Assembly (NCBI GenBank): GCA_910586835.1
Contig: CAJUJU010000005.1
Coordinates: 1-64,000 of the forward strand
Direction of reading: 5' to 3'
Length of the DNA stretch: 64,000 nucleotides
Source: an uncultured Acetatifactor sp.
GTDB lineage: Bacteria; Bacillota; Clostridia; Lachnospirales; Lachnospiraceae
Part shown: positions 17,701 to 25,914 of the stretch, one piece after another
How positions within the stretch are numbered: position 1 is the stretch's first letter
Layout of the letters: each line of letters opens with the position of its first letter
Notes under the pieces: generated by a model
Databases searched by the model: none
What the model saw: the letters and a program-made list of their open reading frames with translations, nothing else
Told to the model about the DNA's origin: nothing
Translations under genes and position numbers: made by a program

Positions 17701-18295
17701 GCCGCAGATAGAGAAAGCCGTCAAGCCGTCCTGCGCCCAGCGAGGTATTTCCTCTCTCATACTGTATATACAAAGGCGACTGCACGATACCCACGATGGT
17801 GTAGTCCCTGTGGGTAAAGCAATCCAGGTTTTCCTCCTCATTGTCTTCGGACAGTGAAATCACGCTTCCCAGCGCTCCCTCTCCAAACATGGCACTGTCC
17901 GCCACACACTCGTTGTCCGTCTCAGGAAAACGGCCGCTCACCAGCTCCACGGTATTGACCGTGTCCGTCAGGCTGTGCACCTTCACCACTCCCTGGCTGC
18001 CGTCCTCCAGCTGATACAGGACATCCAGGGAAACGGCGCCCTCCACAGCCGCAACATCCTCCTGCTGCCGCAGCCGCTCTGTGTCACCCGGGTCAAATCC
18101 CAGAGCGGAAAGCAGCCTGAAATCATAAAAGGCATGCTCGTCCAGATAATCCTTCACCGTATCCAGCATGGAGCCTCTTGCCACCTTCAGTCCCGCGAAG
18201 AAACCCACCCCCAGTGCAATGATGGCAAAAATAGCCAGAAAGCGCCCCAGACTCGATTTAATTTCCCGAAATGTACTTTTGCGAATTACCTTCAT
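14717..18295 (-). CDS. Giant FtsX/MacB-type ABC permease with central coiled-coil repeats
   Basis: A 1192-residue permease. One membrane helix near residues 15-40 leads to a MacB-type extracellular core, then about residues 245-640 form an extraordinarily long helical region built from degenerate 7-residue units such as ELADGEQ, ELADAEK and QVEAG. Three membrane helices of an FtsX domain follow at about 675-800, then a second half with one helix, a second extracellular core and the final three helices (about 1065-1180). The duplicated FtsX layout is that of large Gram-positive exporters or signalling permeases. It lies 15 nt after its ATPase gene. The coiled coil would project far from the membrane, which suggests a sensing or tethering role (inference). 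Substrate unknown. Confidence 0.9.
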   Translation of the reverse strand: MKVIRKSTFREIKSSLGRFLAIFAIIALGVGFFAGLKVARGSMLDTVKDYLDEHAFYDFRLLSALGFDPGDTERLRQQEDVAAVEGAVSLDVLYQLEDGSQGVVKVHSLTDTVNTVELVSGRFPETDNECVADSAMFGEGALGSVISLSEDNEEENLDCFTHRDYTIVGIVQSPLYIQYERGNTSLGAGRLDGFLYLRRDGFDMDFDTEVYVRFDQDNSLYGADYSAFRDEKEESWEKLADEAAQVRYQRILTEAGEELADAREEFREQKAEGEKELAEAERKLADAERELADGEQALADARQELADGKRTLKEKEQELSEGRQTVTEKEAELADGEAELAKGEQEWKDSQGQVSSGWNSLNAQKGQLQQQKAALEEQSAQVETQAAELQGQVTQLEQQSAVLEAQGEQLEAKEAELEKESARLISWSTQLDVLEAKLAAGEIPPDQVADAKQQVEAGRQQVEAGLQQVEAGREQVEAGKNQVEAGLRQIAGYRQQAEAGLQQIAAYRQEIESGRQVLSSYESQVAEAERQLRSAESRLAEGRKTLDDAAREIAEGRQAIEDAERELADGEKALEDARGELADAEETLAEKEREFQDAKIEFADGEREYEEGLEEFQREIADAEKELADAEADIADIKAPDTYVLGRDTNIGFVCFENDSGIVDGIANIFPVFFFLVAALVCITTMNRMVEEQRTQIGVLKALGYSNRAIMSKYIVYSGLAAVLGCISGFFLGTWGFPQVIWYVYGIMYRAGSMAYVFDWGLALISLAASLLCSMGTTWISCRAELGRNAAQLMRPKAPKAGKRVFLERIGFLWRRLSFLQKVSVRNIFRYKKRLFMMVVGISGCTALLVTGFGINDSIADVAAQQFEEVQTYDIGISLQEEWSGELERKLEGLSGLGMEDFLPVMEKNMDIVTDKGVKSIYLVAADGEEMQGFLDMHTRNGEKIAYPESGSCVVTRKLARQYGIRAGDSVVLRDEKKQEFSVTVAAVMENYIYNYVYIAEETWSAGMGGEPEKKTVYVNLSEDADAHRLSAELMNLEETASVSVNADMMERIGSMMESLNIIVAVVILCAGGLAFVVLYNLTNINITERIREIATVKVLGFFKKETASYVLRENILLTVMGMFLGLLLGRLLHAFVMNEIQVDMIAFDITIRPVSYLYSALLTVAFAWAVNLFMGGRLEKVSMTESLKSVD
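16840..16945 (-). repeat. 21-nt tandem repeats inside the FtsX-type gene
   Basis: About five near-identical 21-nt units encode successive Q-Q-V-E-A-G-x heptads, with GCTTCCACCTG recurring on the plus strand. Because the unit is a multiple of three and seven residues long, copy number can change without breaking either the frame or the coiled-coil register. Confidence 0.8.
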
Positions 18296-18310
18296 ATCTG
18301 CACCTGATAT

Positions 18311-19015
18311 CTACCACTCCAGCGTATCCACATCCACCGGTTTTTCATTTCTCACCATGTCCGCCACAGTCCCGTTCCTGACGGTGATGATCCGGTCAGC
18401 CATGGCTGTCAGCGCCTGATTATGGGTGATCACCACCACCGTCTTTCCCATATCCCGGCAGGTGCTCTGCAGCAGCTTCAGCACCGCCTTTCCCGTATTG
18501 TAGTCCAGAGCCCCCGTAGGCTCGTCGCACAGCAGAAGCTTTGGATTTTTGGCCAGCGCCCTGGCAATGGCCACCCGCTGCTGCTCCCCGCCGGACAGCT
18601 GGGCGGGGAAATTGTTCATCCGGTCTATCAGTCCAACCTGCCCGAGCACCTCCTCCGCCTTCAGCGGCTCCCGGCAGATCTGGGCCGCCAGCTCCACATT
18701 TTCCAGCGCCGTGAGATTCTGCACCAGATTATAAAACTGAAACACAAACCCCACGTCGTACCTGCGGTATTCCGTGAGCCGTCTTCCCGAGAAGGCGGAG
18801 ACCTCCTGTCCGTCCAGCGTCACCTTTCCGTCGCTCAGCGTATCCATGCCGCCCAGAATATTCAAAATCGTAGTCTTCCCCGCTCCCGAGGCTCCTACAA
18901 TGACACAGAATTCACCCTTCTCAATAACAAAATTCACATCCCGAAGCGCTTCAATCTCCACCTCGCCTGATCTATATACTTTCCCGACCTTCTCAAAACA
19001 TACAAAGCTCACCAT
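18311..19015 (-). CDS. ABC transporter ATP-binding protein, MacB/LolD type
   Basis: A 234-residue cytosolic ATPase powering the FtsX-type permease 15 nt downstream. Walker A is GASGAGKTT (about residues 42-50), the Q-loop is FVFQFYN, the signature is LSGGEQQR, Walker B is LLLCDEPTGALD and the H-loop is VVVITHN. This profile is that of the exporter/FtsX partner class (LolD/MacB/SalX), not of sugar importers, so it is unlikely to serve the CUT1 permeases at 9550-11459. It is the first gene of its transcript, with an extended -10 promoter at 19040-19045 and AGAGGTGGAG before the ATG. Confidence 0.95.
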   Translation of the reverse strand: MVSFVCFEKVGKVYRSGEVEIEALRDVNFVIEKGEFCVIVGASGAGKTTILNILGGMDTLSDGKVTLDGQEVSAFSGRRLTEYRRYDVGFVFQFYNLVQNLTALENVELAAQICREPLKAEEVLGQVGLIDRMNNFPAQLSGGEQQRVAIARALAKNPKLLLCDEPTGALDYNTGKAVLKLLQSTCRDMGKTVVVITHNQALTAMADRIITVRNGTVADMVRNEKPVDVDTLEW

Positions 19016-19039
19016 ACAGACTCCACCTCTTTCCGAAAC

Positions 19040-19045
19040 AGTATA
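19040..19045 (-). promoter_or_regulatory. Predicted extended -10 promoter of the ABC-FtsX-PHP unit
   Basis: On the minus strand TGC-TATACT has its -10 hexamer at 19045-19040, 25 nt before the ATG at 19015. The -35 region is poor. The divergent plus-strand promoter lies only about 11 nt away, so the two compete for the same DNA. Confidence 0.5.
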
Positions 19046-19056
19046 GCATAAAGGCC

Positions 19057-19084
19057 TTGCTTCTTTTATTAGTTTTGGTATAAT
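19057..19084 (+). promoter_or_regulatory. Predicted promoter of the PMT-type glycosyltransferase gene
   Basis: TTGCTT at 19057-19062, a 16-nt spacer and TATAAT at 19079-19084 with a TGG extended -10. The ATG at 19128 follows TGGAGAA at a suitable distance. Confidence 0.6.
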
Positions 19085-19127
19085 TACATAAATATTTCAC
19101 ACATTTTCAATTTTTTGGAGAATTCCT

Positions 19128-22100
19128 ATGTCAACTCATATTACACGCCGCTCCAGGGCTGCGGCTCTTCTTCTGTTTACCCTGGCATTCACCGTGCGTA
19201 TTGCCGCCGCAGGGCTCTCCCACGGCTTTGACAATGATACCGCCTGTTTTGCCGCCTGGGCCGACCGGATGTTTCTGCTGGGACCGGGGCATTTTTATTC
19301 CCCTGATTTTTTTGCAGATTATCCCCCCGGCTATCTGTATCTGCTCTACCCTGTGGGAGCACTGCGCGCACTGCTGGGCATCGGCTACTATTCCACGGCG
19401 CACCTGATCCTTCTGCGTCTCCCCGCCATCCTTTGCGATTTGGGCTGCGGCTTTCTCCTTTATCGGGAAGCCGCAAAACGCCTTCCCGGCCCGGGGCCTC
19501 TGTTTCTCTGCGCCGCATACCTTCTCAATCCTGCCGTGCTGCTGAACTCCTCCGTCTGGGGGCAGGCAGACTCCGTCTACACGCTGCTTCTGCTCCTCCT
19601 GTGCCTTTCCCTGGCCGGGAATCGCTGGCTGCCCGCATGTCTTTCCTTCACCCTGGGGCTTCTGGTAAAACCCCAGATGCTGATCTTTGCCCCGGTTCTG
19701 TTTGCGGGCTTTCTGGATCGGATACGCCGGGACACCTTTTCGGCAAAAATATTTCTGCAAAGTCTGGGACAGGGACTGGCCGCTCTTCTGTGCGCCCTGG
19801 CTGCCGCGCTCCCCTTTGGCCTCGCAAACGTGGCGGGACAATACTTAAACACCGTCCAATCCTACCCTTACGCCGCGGTGAACGCCTGGAATTTCTGGGG
19901 GCTGCTGGGCCGGAACTGGGTGGGCCAGGACGAGCCCTTCCTTGGGATTCCCGGCAGCTTCTACGGCTGGTCCGCCATCCTGGCCGCCGTTCTGACGGTT
20001 CTGTACCTGAGCCTGCGGCGGCCAAAGGATACGCTGAAATATCCTCTTCTGGCCGCCCTGCTTATGGCCACCGTTTTTCTTTTCTCAGTCCGCATGCATG
20101 AGCGCTATCTGTTTCCCGTTCTCGCCCTCCTGCTGCTGGCCTGCGCTTTCCTGCGCTCAGGACGACTGTTTCTATGCTATTGTGGGTTTTCCCTGCTGCA
20201 TTTTGGCAACACGGCGCAGGTGCTGTTCTTCTACGATCCGACCTCCTACGACAGACATTCCCCGCTCATCCTTCTGGGCTCCGCAGGGATGCTGGCCCTG
20301 CTGGTCTTTCTGTACCGAAGCGTGTTCCTGCACTGGAGTTCCCGGAATCCGGGGCTTTCCGGAACACAGCCACTGCCCCCTGTCCCCTCCCGCCCCAAAA
20401 AGCCCGTGTCCAAAACGGAACTTCTCTGCGTGGCAGCCCTCACTCTGGCGTATGGCTGTTTTGCCCTCCATGACCTGGGCGACCGGCAGGCTCCTTCCTC
20501 GTCCTGCCGGCTGAATCGGGGCGACCGCATCGAGCTGGACTTCGGAAGCCTGGATCCGGCGGAAATCACCGGACTGGCTATGTACATCGGCCCCGCCCAT
20601 GACAGAACCTTCACTCTGCAGGAACAGCTTGCCGGCGGCACTATGTGGCATACCACCCACGAGATCGTCATCGATGAAGTCTTCACCTGGCAGCTCCGGG
20701 ATATCTCCCTGGAAAGCCCACGACTCTGCCTGACTCTGGAAAGTGACCAGGCAATCCTGCTGGAGCTGGTATTCACCGACAGCGCCGGCAAGGCCGTGAC
20801 ACCGGTGAACGCCGGGGAATATCCCTGCCTTTTTGACGAACAGTCTCTCTTTCCGGAACGCTTCAGCTTCCGCAACAGCATGTACTTTGACGAAATTTAC
20901 CATGGACGCACGGCATACGAGTTTCTGAACGGCCTTCCCGCCTATGAAACCACACATCCTCCCCTGGGAAAAATCCTCATCGCAGCCGGAATCGCCGTCT
21001 TCGGCATGAATCCCTTCGGCTGGCGCATCGCCGGCGCTCTGTGCGGTATTGCCATGGTTCCCCTTGCCTGGCTTTTCGCCCGCAGGATGACCCGGCACAC
21101 GCTGTCCGCACTCTTGGCCACAGTGTTTTTCGCCTTTGACTTTATGCATTTTACCCAGACCAGGCTGGCCACCATTGACGTGTTTATCACTTTTTTCGTG
21201 CTCCTGATGTATCTGTTTCTGTACCGCTACTGTACCTTGAGCTTTTACGATGTCCCCCTCTCCCGCACCCTACTTCCCCTGGGAGCCTGCGGCGTCTGCA
21301 TGGGGCTGGGCATCGCCGCAAAATGGACCGGGGTATACGCCGGAGTGGGCCTGGCCATTCTCTTCTTCGGCAGTCTGTTCCGCAGATACCGGGAGTACCT
21401 TTCTGCAAAACAGGATCCGAACGGATGCACCGGAAACATTTCGCACCGGCACATTCTGGAATCCTTCCGACCCTGCGTCCTGAAGACCCTACTGTTTTGC
21501 TGCCTGTTCTTCCTTCTGATACCCGCAGCCATCTATCTGGTCTCCTACCTCCCCTTTTCGGACGGTTCCGGGGACGGCGTACTCCTGCGCATGCTTCGGA
21601 ACCAGGAGTATATGTTTCGTTATCACAGCGGACTGGATGCCATACATCCCTTTTCCTCCCCCTGGTATCAGTGGCCCATTCTGAAACGCCCTGTCTGGTA
21701 CTATTCCGGTATCCTCACCGGCTCTTACGGAACCGGCGGTCTCAGAGAGGGAATCAGCGCCTTTGGGAATCCGCTGGTATGGTGGATGGGGATTCCCGCC
21801 GCCTTCTGCACCCTGTGGCTGAGCACACGAAAAAAAGACAGAACTGCCGCCTTCCTGCTCACAGGATATCTGGCTCAGTATCTGCCCTGGTTTTTCGTAA
21901 CAAGGATTACGTTTATCTATCACTATTTCCCCAGCGTGATCTTCGTGGTTCTGATGTCCGCACACTGTTTGGACCGCCTGCGCCCCCGTCTGTCCAAGCG
22001 GGCGTGGCGGCTGCTGAATATGCTCTTTGCCACATCCGCCCTGGGACTTTTCCTGCTGTTCTACCCTGTACTCTCCGGCCAGCCGGTGGAAGCCTCCTAT

Positions 22101-22151
22101 GTAAACCGCTTCCTCCGTTGGTTTGAAGGCTGGGTACTGACAGCTAAATAA
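19128..22151 (+). CDS. Double-module membrane glycosyltransferase, C-terminal PMT (GT39-like)
   Basis: A 1007-residue polytopic membrane protein with two glycosyltransferase-like halves. Residues about 1-415 form a multi-helix module resembling integral-membrane mannosyltransferases of the GT-C class (FDNDTACFAAWADR, DYPPGYLY, LLVKPQM). A soluble strand-rich linker of about 150 residues follows. Residues about 575-1007 are a protein O-mannosyltransferase-like module: YFDEIYHGR with the catalytic-type acidic residue, ETTHPPLGK, FDFMHFTQTRLATIDVF, and WKRPVWYYSG-like loops. Such enzymes move sugars from polyprenyl-phosphate to extracytoplasmic acceptors. The fusion suggests two linked transfers. 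It stands alone on the plus strand and overlaps the response-regulator gene tail-to-tail by 8 nt. Acceptor unknown. Confidence 0.88.
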   Translation: MSTHITRRSRAAALLLFTLAFTVRIAAAGLSHGFDNDTACFAAWADRMFLLGPGHFYSPDFFADYPPGYLYLLYPVGALRALLGIGYYSTAHLILLRLPAILCDLGCGFLLYREAAKRLPGPGPLFLCAAYLLNPAVLLNSSVWGQADSVYTLLLLLLCLSLAGNRWLPACLSFTLGLLVKPQMLIFAPVLFAGFLDRIRRDTFSAKIFLQSLGQGLAALLCALAAALPFGLANVAGQYLNTVQSYPYAAVNAWNFWGLLGRNWVGQDEPFLGIPGSFYGWSAILAAVLTVLYLSLRRPKDTLKYPLLAALLMATVFLFSVRMHERYLFPVLALLLLACAFLRSGRLFLCYCGFSLLHFGNTAQVLFFYDPTSYDRHSPLILLGSAGMLALLVFLYRSVFLHWSSRNPGLSGTQPLPPVPSRPKKPVSKTELLCVAALTLAYGCFALHDLGDRQAPSSSCRLNRGDRIELDFGSLDPAEITGLAMYIGPAHDRTFTLQEQLAGGTMWHTTHEIVIDEVFTWQLRDISLESPRLCLTLESDQAILLELVFTDSAGKAVTPVNAGEYPCLFDEQSLFPERFSFRNSMYFDEIYHGRTAYEFLNGLPAYETTHPPLGKILIAAGIAVFGMNPFGWRIAGALCGIAMVPLAWLFARRMTRHTLSALLATVFFAFDFMHFTQTRLATIDVFITFFVLLMYLFLYRYCTLSFYDVPLSRTLLPLGACGVCMGLGIAAKWTGVYAGVGLAILFFGSLFRRYREYLSAKQDPNGCTGNISHRHILESFRPCVLKTLLFCCLFFLLIPAAIYLVSYLPFSDGSGDGVLLRMLRNQEYMFRYHSGLDAIHPFSSPWYQWPILKRPVWYYSGILTGSYGTGGLREGISAFGNPLVWWMGIPAAFCTLWLSTRKKDRTAAFLLTGYLAQYLPWFFVTRITFIYHYFPSVIFVVLMSAHCLDRLRPRLSKRAWRLLNMLFATSALGLFLLFYPVLSGQPVEASYVNRFLRWFEGWVLTAK

Positions 22152-23013
22152 GATTATTTTTCATCTCTGCCAGCGCCTTCTGGATCAGCTCCTCCGCCGC
22201 CTCATCGTCAAACTCGTCCAGGCGCTCCTGTGCAGAGGCGCAGATCTTGCCGACAGCCTCCGGAATATCATAGCGCATCAGATCCTCCAGCTTCTGGGAG
22301 GCCTCCTTGACCTTGAAATTCTGCAGGTCGTTCAGAACATAGAGAAGCCTTGCGTTCATCTCGCCGGCACTGATCGGAAACTTGGCCTCCGTCTCGGTGG
22401 CTACCGTCCTCTCCAGCATTTTCATCACTCTGTTTATCAGACGCTCCGCCGTCTTTTCATCGTTGGCACGAAGCCTGGCCTTCGCATTCTGGATTCGGCC
22501 GAAAATCTCCTCGTCGATCTTGAAGCTCAAAATCTCCTCCATCTTCAGGAGCGCATTTCTCAGGCTTCCTCCCTGCAGCTCGGTCTGCACGTCCTTCACA
22601 TTTTCGTATAGTTCCTTATCCTCCACGGGCAATACGCCCACCTTCTTCAGTGCTCTGTCAATTCGCGCGTGAAGATCCTGAGAGTCAAAGGGCTTCAGCA
22701 CATAATCCATGATTCCCAGCTTGGTTCCCTCTATGACCGTCTCCCTGTCCTTCTTGGAAGTCAGCATAATCACGGGAATCAGTGCGCCCCCTTCCATGGT
22801 CCGAATTTCCTTCAGCGTCTCGATGCCGTCCATCAGCGCCATCTGCACATCCAGAAGGATCAGATCAGGTTTCTCCTTGTTCAGAAAGCGGATGGCCCGC
22901 GCTCCCGAATTTACTGTAACCACTTCATATTTGTCCTTCAGTTCCTGCTCTATGGTAGCAAGATTGATAATGTTGTCATCCACCGCCAGTATACGCATCT
23001 TGTTGTTTTCCAT
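22144..23013 (-). CDS. Response regulator with a two-copy helical C-terminal region
   Basis: About 289 residues. The receiver domain (residues about 6-125) has the acidic pair VDDN, the phosphoacceptor in LILLDVQMALMDG, and the conserved Thr and Lys in VIMLTSKKD and YVLKPFD. There is no DNA-binding domain: the C-terminal 150 residues are helical and contain two diverged copies of a roughly 45-residue unit (LLKMEEILSFKID...ERLINRVM and LEDLMRYDIPEA...AEELIQKAL). The same unit ends the partner kinase. The frame runs up to 23076, but AAAGGAGG 8 nt before the ATG at 23013 and the kinase stop at 23018 fix the start. Output is probably by protein contact. Confidence 0.88.
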   Translation of the reverse strand: MENNKMRILAVDDNIINLATIEQELKDKYEVVTVNSGARAIRFLNKEKPDLILLDVQMALMDGIETLKEIRTMEGGALIPVIMLTSKKDRETVIEGTKLGIMDYVLKPFDSQDLHARIDRALKKVGVLPVEDKELYENVKDVQTELQGGSLRNALLKMEEILSFKIDEEIFGRIQNAKARLRANDEKTAERLINRVMKMLERTVATETEAKFPISAGEMNARLLYVLNDLQNFKVKEASQKLEDLMRYDIPEAVGKICASAQERLDEFDDEAAEELIQKALAEMKNNLI

Positions 23014-23017
23014 TTTG

Positions 23018-25882
23018 TCAATCCTCCTTTTCCATCCAGCCTGCCAGCTGGCGCAGCAGTTCCTCCGCCGCATCATCCTCGTACATACGCAGCTGTTCCC
23101 GGATCTCCCTGAGCTTTGCCTCCGTATCGTGATCCAGCCGGTACTTCAACAGCTCATCCACAATCCCGGCACACTCCTTGGAACGGAAATTCTCAATCCG
23201 ATCCAGGGCTTCCTGTACCTTCTCCAACAGCGCTCCTCTGTCAATGTTCAAATCCTTGTCAGAGTTTCCGCCGTGTAAAAGCTTATCCCTGTTTTCCAGA
23301 AAGCCTTCGATGTTACCGATCTGTTTTTCATAACAGGCCAACAGATCTCCGGAATGTCTGGTAATGAACTCCTCGTCCTCCCGGTAAGATGCCTCCTCAT
23401 GCTCTCTCGCCTGGGCGGACAATTCCATGGCCCCTATATTGGCCGAAGCGCTCTTTAAACCATGCACTTCTATTCCATAGGTCACATAGTCCTTTTCCTC
23501 CAGCAGCTTTCTCAGCAGTCCGAACTTGCGCTTTCCATCCATGCAGTACAGCCGCAGCAGATCCAGATAGCTCTCTGCCTCACCGCTGTGATGCTTCCTG
23601 GCCTCTCCCACATCAATGCCGACGATATGAATATCCTCAAATTCCAGCTTTGCCGTCTGCGGTTCCTGCGGCGCCTGTTCCTTCCGCTTCTTATATGTGT
23701 TTGGAATCCATTTGGAGAGTACCGCATTCAGGGCCTTTCTGTCAAGAGGCTTTGCAACAAAATCCTGAAAACCTGACTGCAGGAACATCTCCCGCATGCC
23801 CTCCATGGCGTTTGCCGTCAGCGCCATGATCACCGGAGTCCTGCCGTTTTCGCCGCATTCTTCCCGAATAATCTTTACTGCCTCCACGCCGTCCATTCCC
23901 GGCATCATGTGATCCATGAAAATCATGTTAAACTTTGTCTTTTTCACCAGCTCGATGGATTCCGGCCCGCTTTCCGCCTCCGTCAGTTCAAACCCGTAAT
24001 TCTCCAGGAAGCTCACCGCAACCGTTCTGTTGATCAGATTGTCGTCCACCACCAGAACCTTATAATTCTCCACCACAAAGTCCTCGGCCTGCTCTGTCTC
24101 CGGTTCCGGAAGCTCCTGCGTATCCGACAGCGGACTTCCGTCTGTAATTTTCTGGGGAAGTCTGACTGTAAAAATCGTTCCCTCGCCATAGATGCTCTCC
24201 ACCTCAATCGTTCCTTTCATAAGCTGCACCAGACGTTTGGTAATGGAAAGGCCAAGCCCGGTTCCCTCTGCTCCCCTGTTCCGCCTGGAGTCCACCTGCT
24301 TGAAGTCTTCAAAAATTTTCTCCAGATCTTCCTGCTGTATGCCGCAGCCCGTATCCTCAATCCGGAATGACAAAAGCTCTGTTTCGGAATCTGCTCCGGG
24401 CTGGCCGCCCACAGAAATTTTCACATAACCTTCCTTGGTAAACTTGACGGCGTTGTTCAGAATATTAATCAGGATCTGCTTGATCCTGCCATCGTCTCCA
24501 TGATATCTGCAGGGTATGGTCTCATCGTACTCACACTTCAGCTGCAGTCCACGCTGAGAGGCCGCAATGTTCATCATGTTTACCACATCATCCACGATCT
24601 TTCTGATGTAATAATCCGAGAGCACCAGTTCCATCTTACCCGCCTCCACCTTTGACAGATCCAGAATATCATTGATAATGGTCAGCAGATTTCCGGAAGC
24701 GGATCTGATATCACAGGCATAACCATAAACCCTGCGCCCGCGGCTCTCCTGCATGATAATATCGCTCAGCCCCATAATCGCATTCATCGGGGTACGGATC
24801 TCATGGGACATATTTGCCAGAAACTCGCTCTTTGCCAGATTGGCTCTCTCCGCCTGCTCCCTGGCGCTCGCTATCTCATCTATGTATTTTCTGGTCTCCG
24901 TGGTATCAAACACCAACACCACATATCCCTGATTCACCCCGTTTTTGTCCGGAACCTTTCTCACATGGCTCTCATAGGAATGGTAATTTAAATCAAATTC
25001 CTTCCGCTCTTCCCCCTCCAGAATACTTTCCGGAAAATCCTCCATATCCTCTACGCTGTCTCCCACGTTCTGGAAGTTCAACTCGGTAAAAATATCCGCA
25101 GCAGCTTTGTTGTAGCTCACCAGCTGCTTCTGAGCATCCAGCATGATCACACCGTCCGGCATATTGTGCAGGACTACATCCGCCGCCATACGGGAAAAAT
25201 CATTGTCGCGTATCCCCCAGACAATAATGCTGACCAGCACCATGGTGATACTGCACACAAAAGGCGTCGGGTCAAAAGACAGCACCACCCGTCCCAGATA
25301 GGTCAGAAGCGCAGCGACAGGCAGCAGAGACAGTACCACGAAAATTTTATAGTTTTTCCGCACCAGCTGCCCGGCTCTGGCCTGCATTGAACGCAATAAG
25401 GCATAGAGAGAGATCAGGCAGGGAATGACAACTGCCACCGCCAGAAAAATATGCTGCCCGGGCCCGTAAGTCAGCAAAAGATACGGGTGCTCCCCCACGT
25501 CCGTTACCCATTCTACATTTGTGTAATAAAAATTATGCCTGTCACAGGTAAAAATCATCCCTAGCAGAAGGAAGTCAATGCCCCCCAGAAACTGAAAGAT
25601 TCGTTCCGGCACCTTCTCGCCGCAGTAAATGCAGATAAACCAGCAATAGCACAGTGGTATGAAGCTGGCTCCCAGATACTCCATCTTTGTCGCCGCCAGG
25701 GCCACCTCCCGGGTCTGCGCCGTCAACTCCAATAGGTACGCCGCATTCTGAACCAGAGAGCTTCCCATCAGACAGGACATCAGCTTCTGCTCTCTGGAGC
25801 CGTCCCCATACAGCAGAAGCACTTCCGCCCCGAAGGTCAGAACGATCCCCAGCACCTGAAGCGCAATAAACAAATGATACAT
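23018..25882 (-). CDS. Hybrid sensor histidine kinase: 7TM-PAS-HisKA-HATPase-REC-Hpt
   Basis: A 954-residue membrane kinase. Seven membrane helices span about residues 1-225, a PAS-like domain follows (about 230-345), then HisKA with SHEIRTPMNAIMG (His near 359), HATPase with NILNNAVKFT, DTGCGI and GTGLGLSI, a receiver domain (about 630-755) with VDDN and FMDHMMPGMDG, and an Hpt domain with HGLKSASANIG (His near 808). The chain ends with a helical unit homologous to the C-terminal units of the downstream regulator. A complete His-Asp-His relay is thus present in one chain, feeding the regulator encoded 4 nt later. The 7TM sensor is of the type seen in many Clostridia; its signal is unknown. 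Confidence 0.93.
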   Translation of the reverse strand: MYHLFIALQVLGIVLTFGAEVLLLYGDGSREQKLMSCLMGSSLVQNAAYLLELTAQTREVALAATKMEYLGASFIPLCYCWFICIYCGEKVPERIFQFLGGIDFLLLGMIFTCDRHNFYYTNVEWVTDVGEHPYLLLTYGPGQHIFLAVAVVIPCLISLYALLRSMQARAGQLVRKNYKIFVVLSLLPVAALLTYLGRVVLSFDPTPFVCSITMVLVSIIVWGIRDNDFSRMAADVVLHNMPDGVIMLDAQKQLVSYNKAAADIFTELNFQNVGDSVEDMEDFPESILEGEERKEFDLNYHSYESHVRKVPDKNGVNQGYVVLVFDTTETRKYIDEIASAREQAERANLAKSEFLANMSHEIRTPMNAIMGLSDIIMQESRGRRVYGYACDIRSASGNLLTIINDILDLSKVEAGKMELVLSDYYIRKIVDDVVNMMNIAASQRGLQLKCEYDETIPCRYHGDDGRIKQILINILNNAVKFTKEGYVKISVGGQPGADSETELLSFRIEDTGCGIQQEDLEKIFEDFKQVDSRRNRGAEGTGLGLSITKRLVQLMKGTIEVESIYGEGTIFTVRLPQKITDGSPLSDTQELPEPETEQAEDFVVENYKVLVVDDNLINRTVAVSFLENYGFELTEAESGPESIELVKKTKFNMIFMDHMMPGMDGVEAVKIIREECGENGRTPVIMALTANAMEGMREMFLQSGFQDFVAKPLDRKALNAVLSKWIPNTYKKRKEQAPQEPQTAKLEFEDIHIVGIDVGEARKHHSGEAESYLDLLRLYCMDGKRKFGLLRKLLEEKDYVTYGIEVHGLKSASANIGAMELSAQAREHEEASYREDEEFITRHSGDLLACYEKQIGNIEGFLENRDKLLHGGNSDKDLNIDRGALLEKVQEALDRIENFRSKECAGIVDELLKYRLDHDTEAKLREIREQLRMYEDDAAEELLRQLAGWMEKED

Positions 25883-25914
25883 AAACTGTCACCACCTCCG
25901 GTTAACGTAAACCG

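Noticed and set aside
18311..19015. ATPase for the CUT1 permeases at 9550-11459
   Set aside because: It is of the MacB/LolD class, lacks the C-terminal regulatory domain of MalK/MsmX (234 residues against about 370), and is 15 nt from its own FtsX-type permease in a separate transcript.
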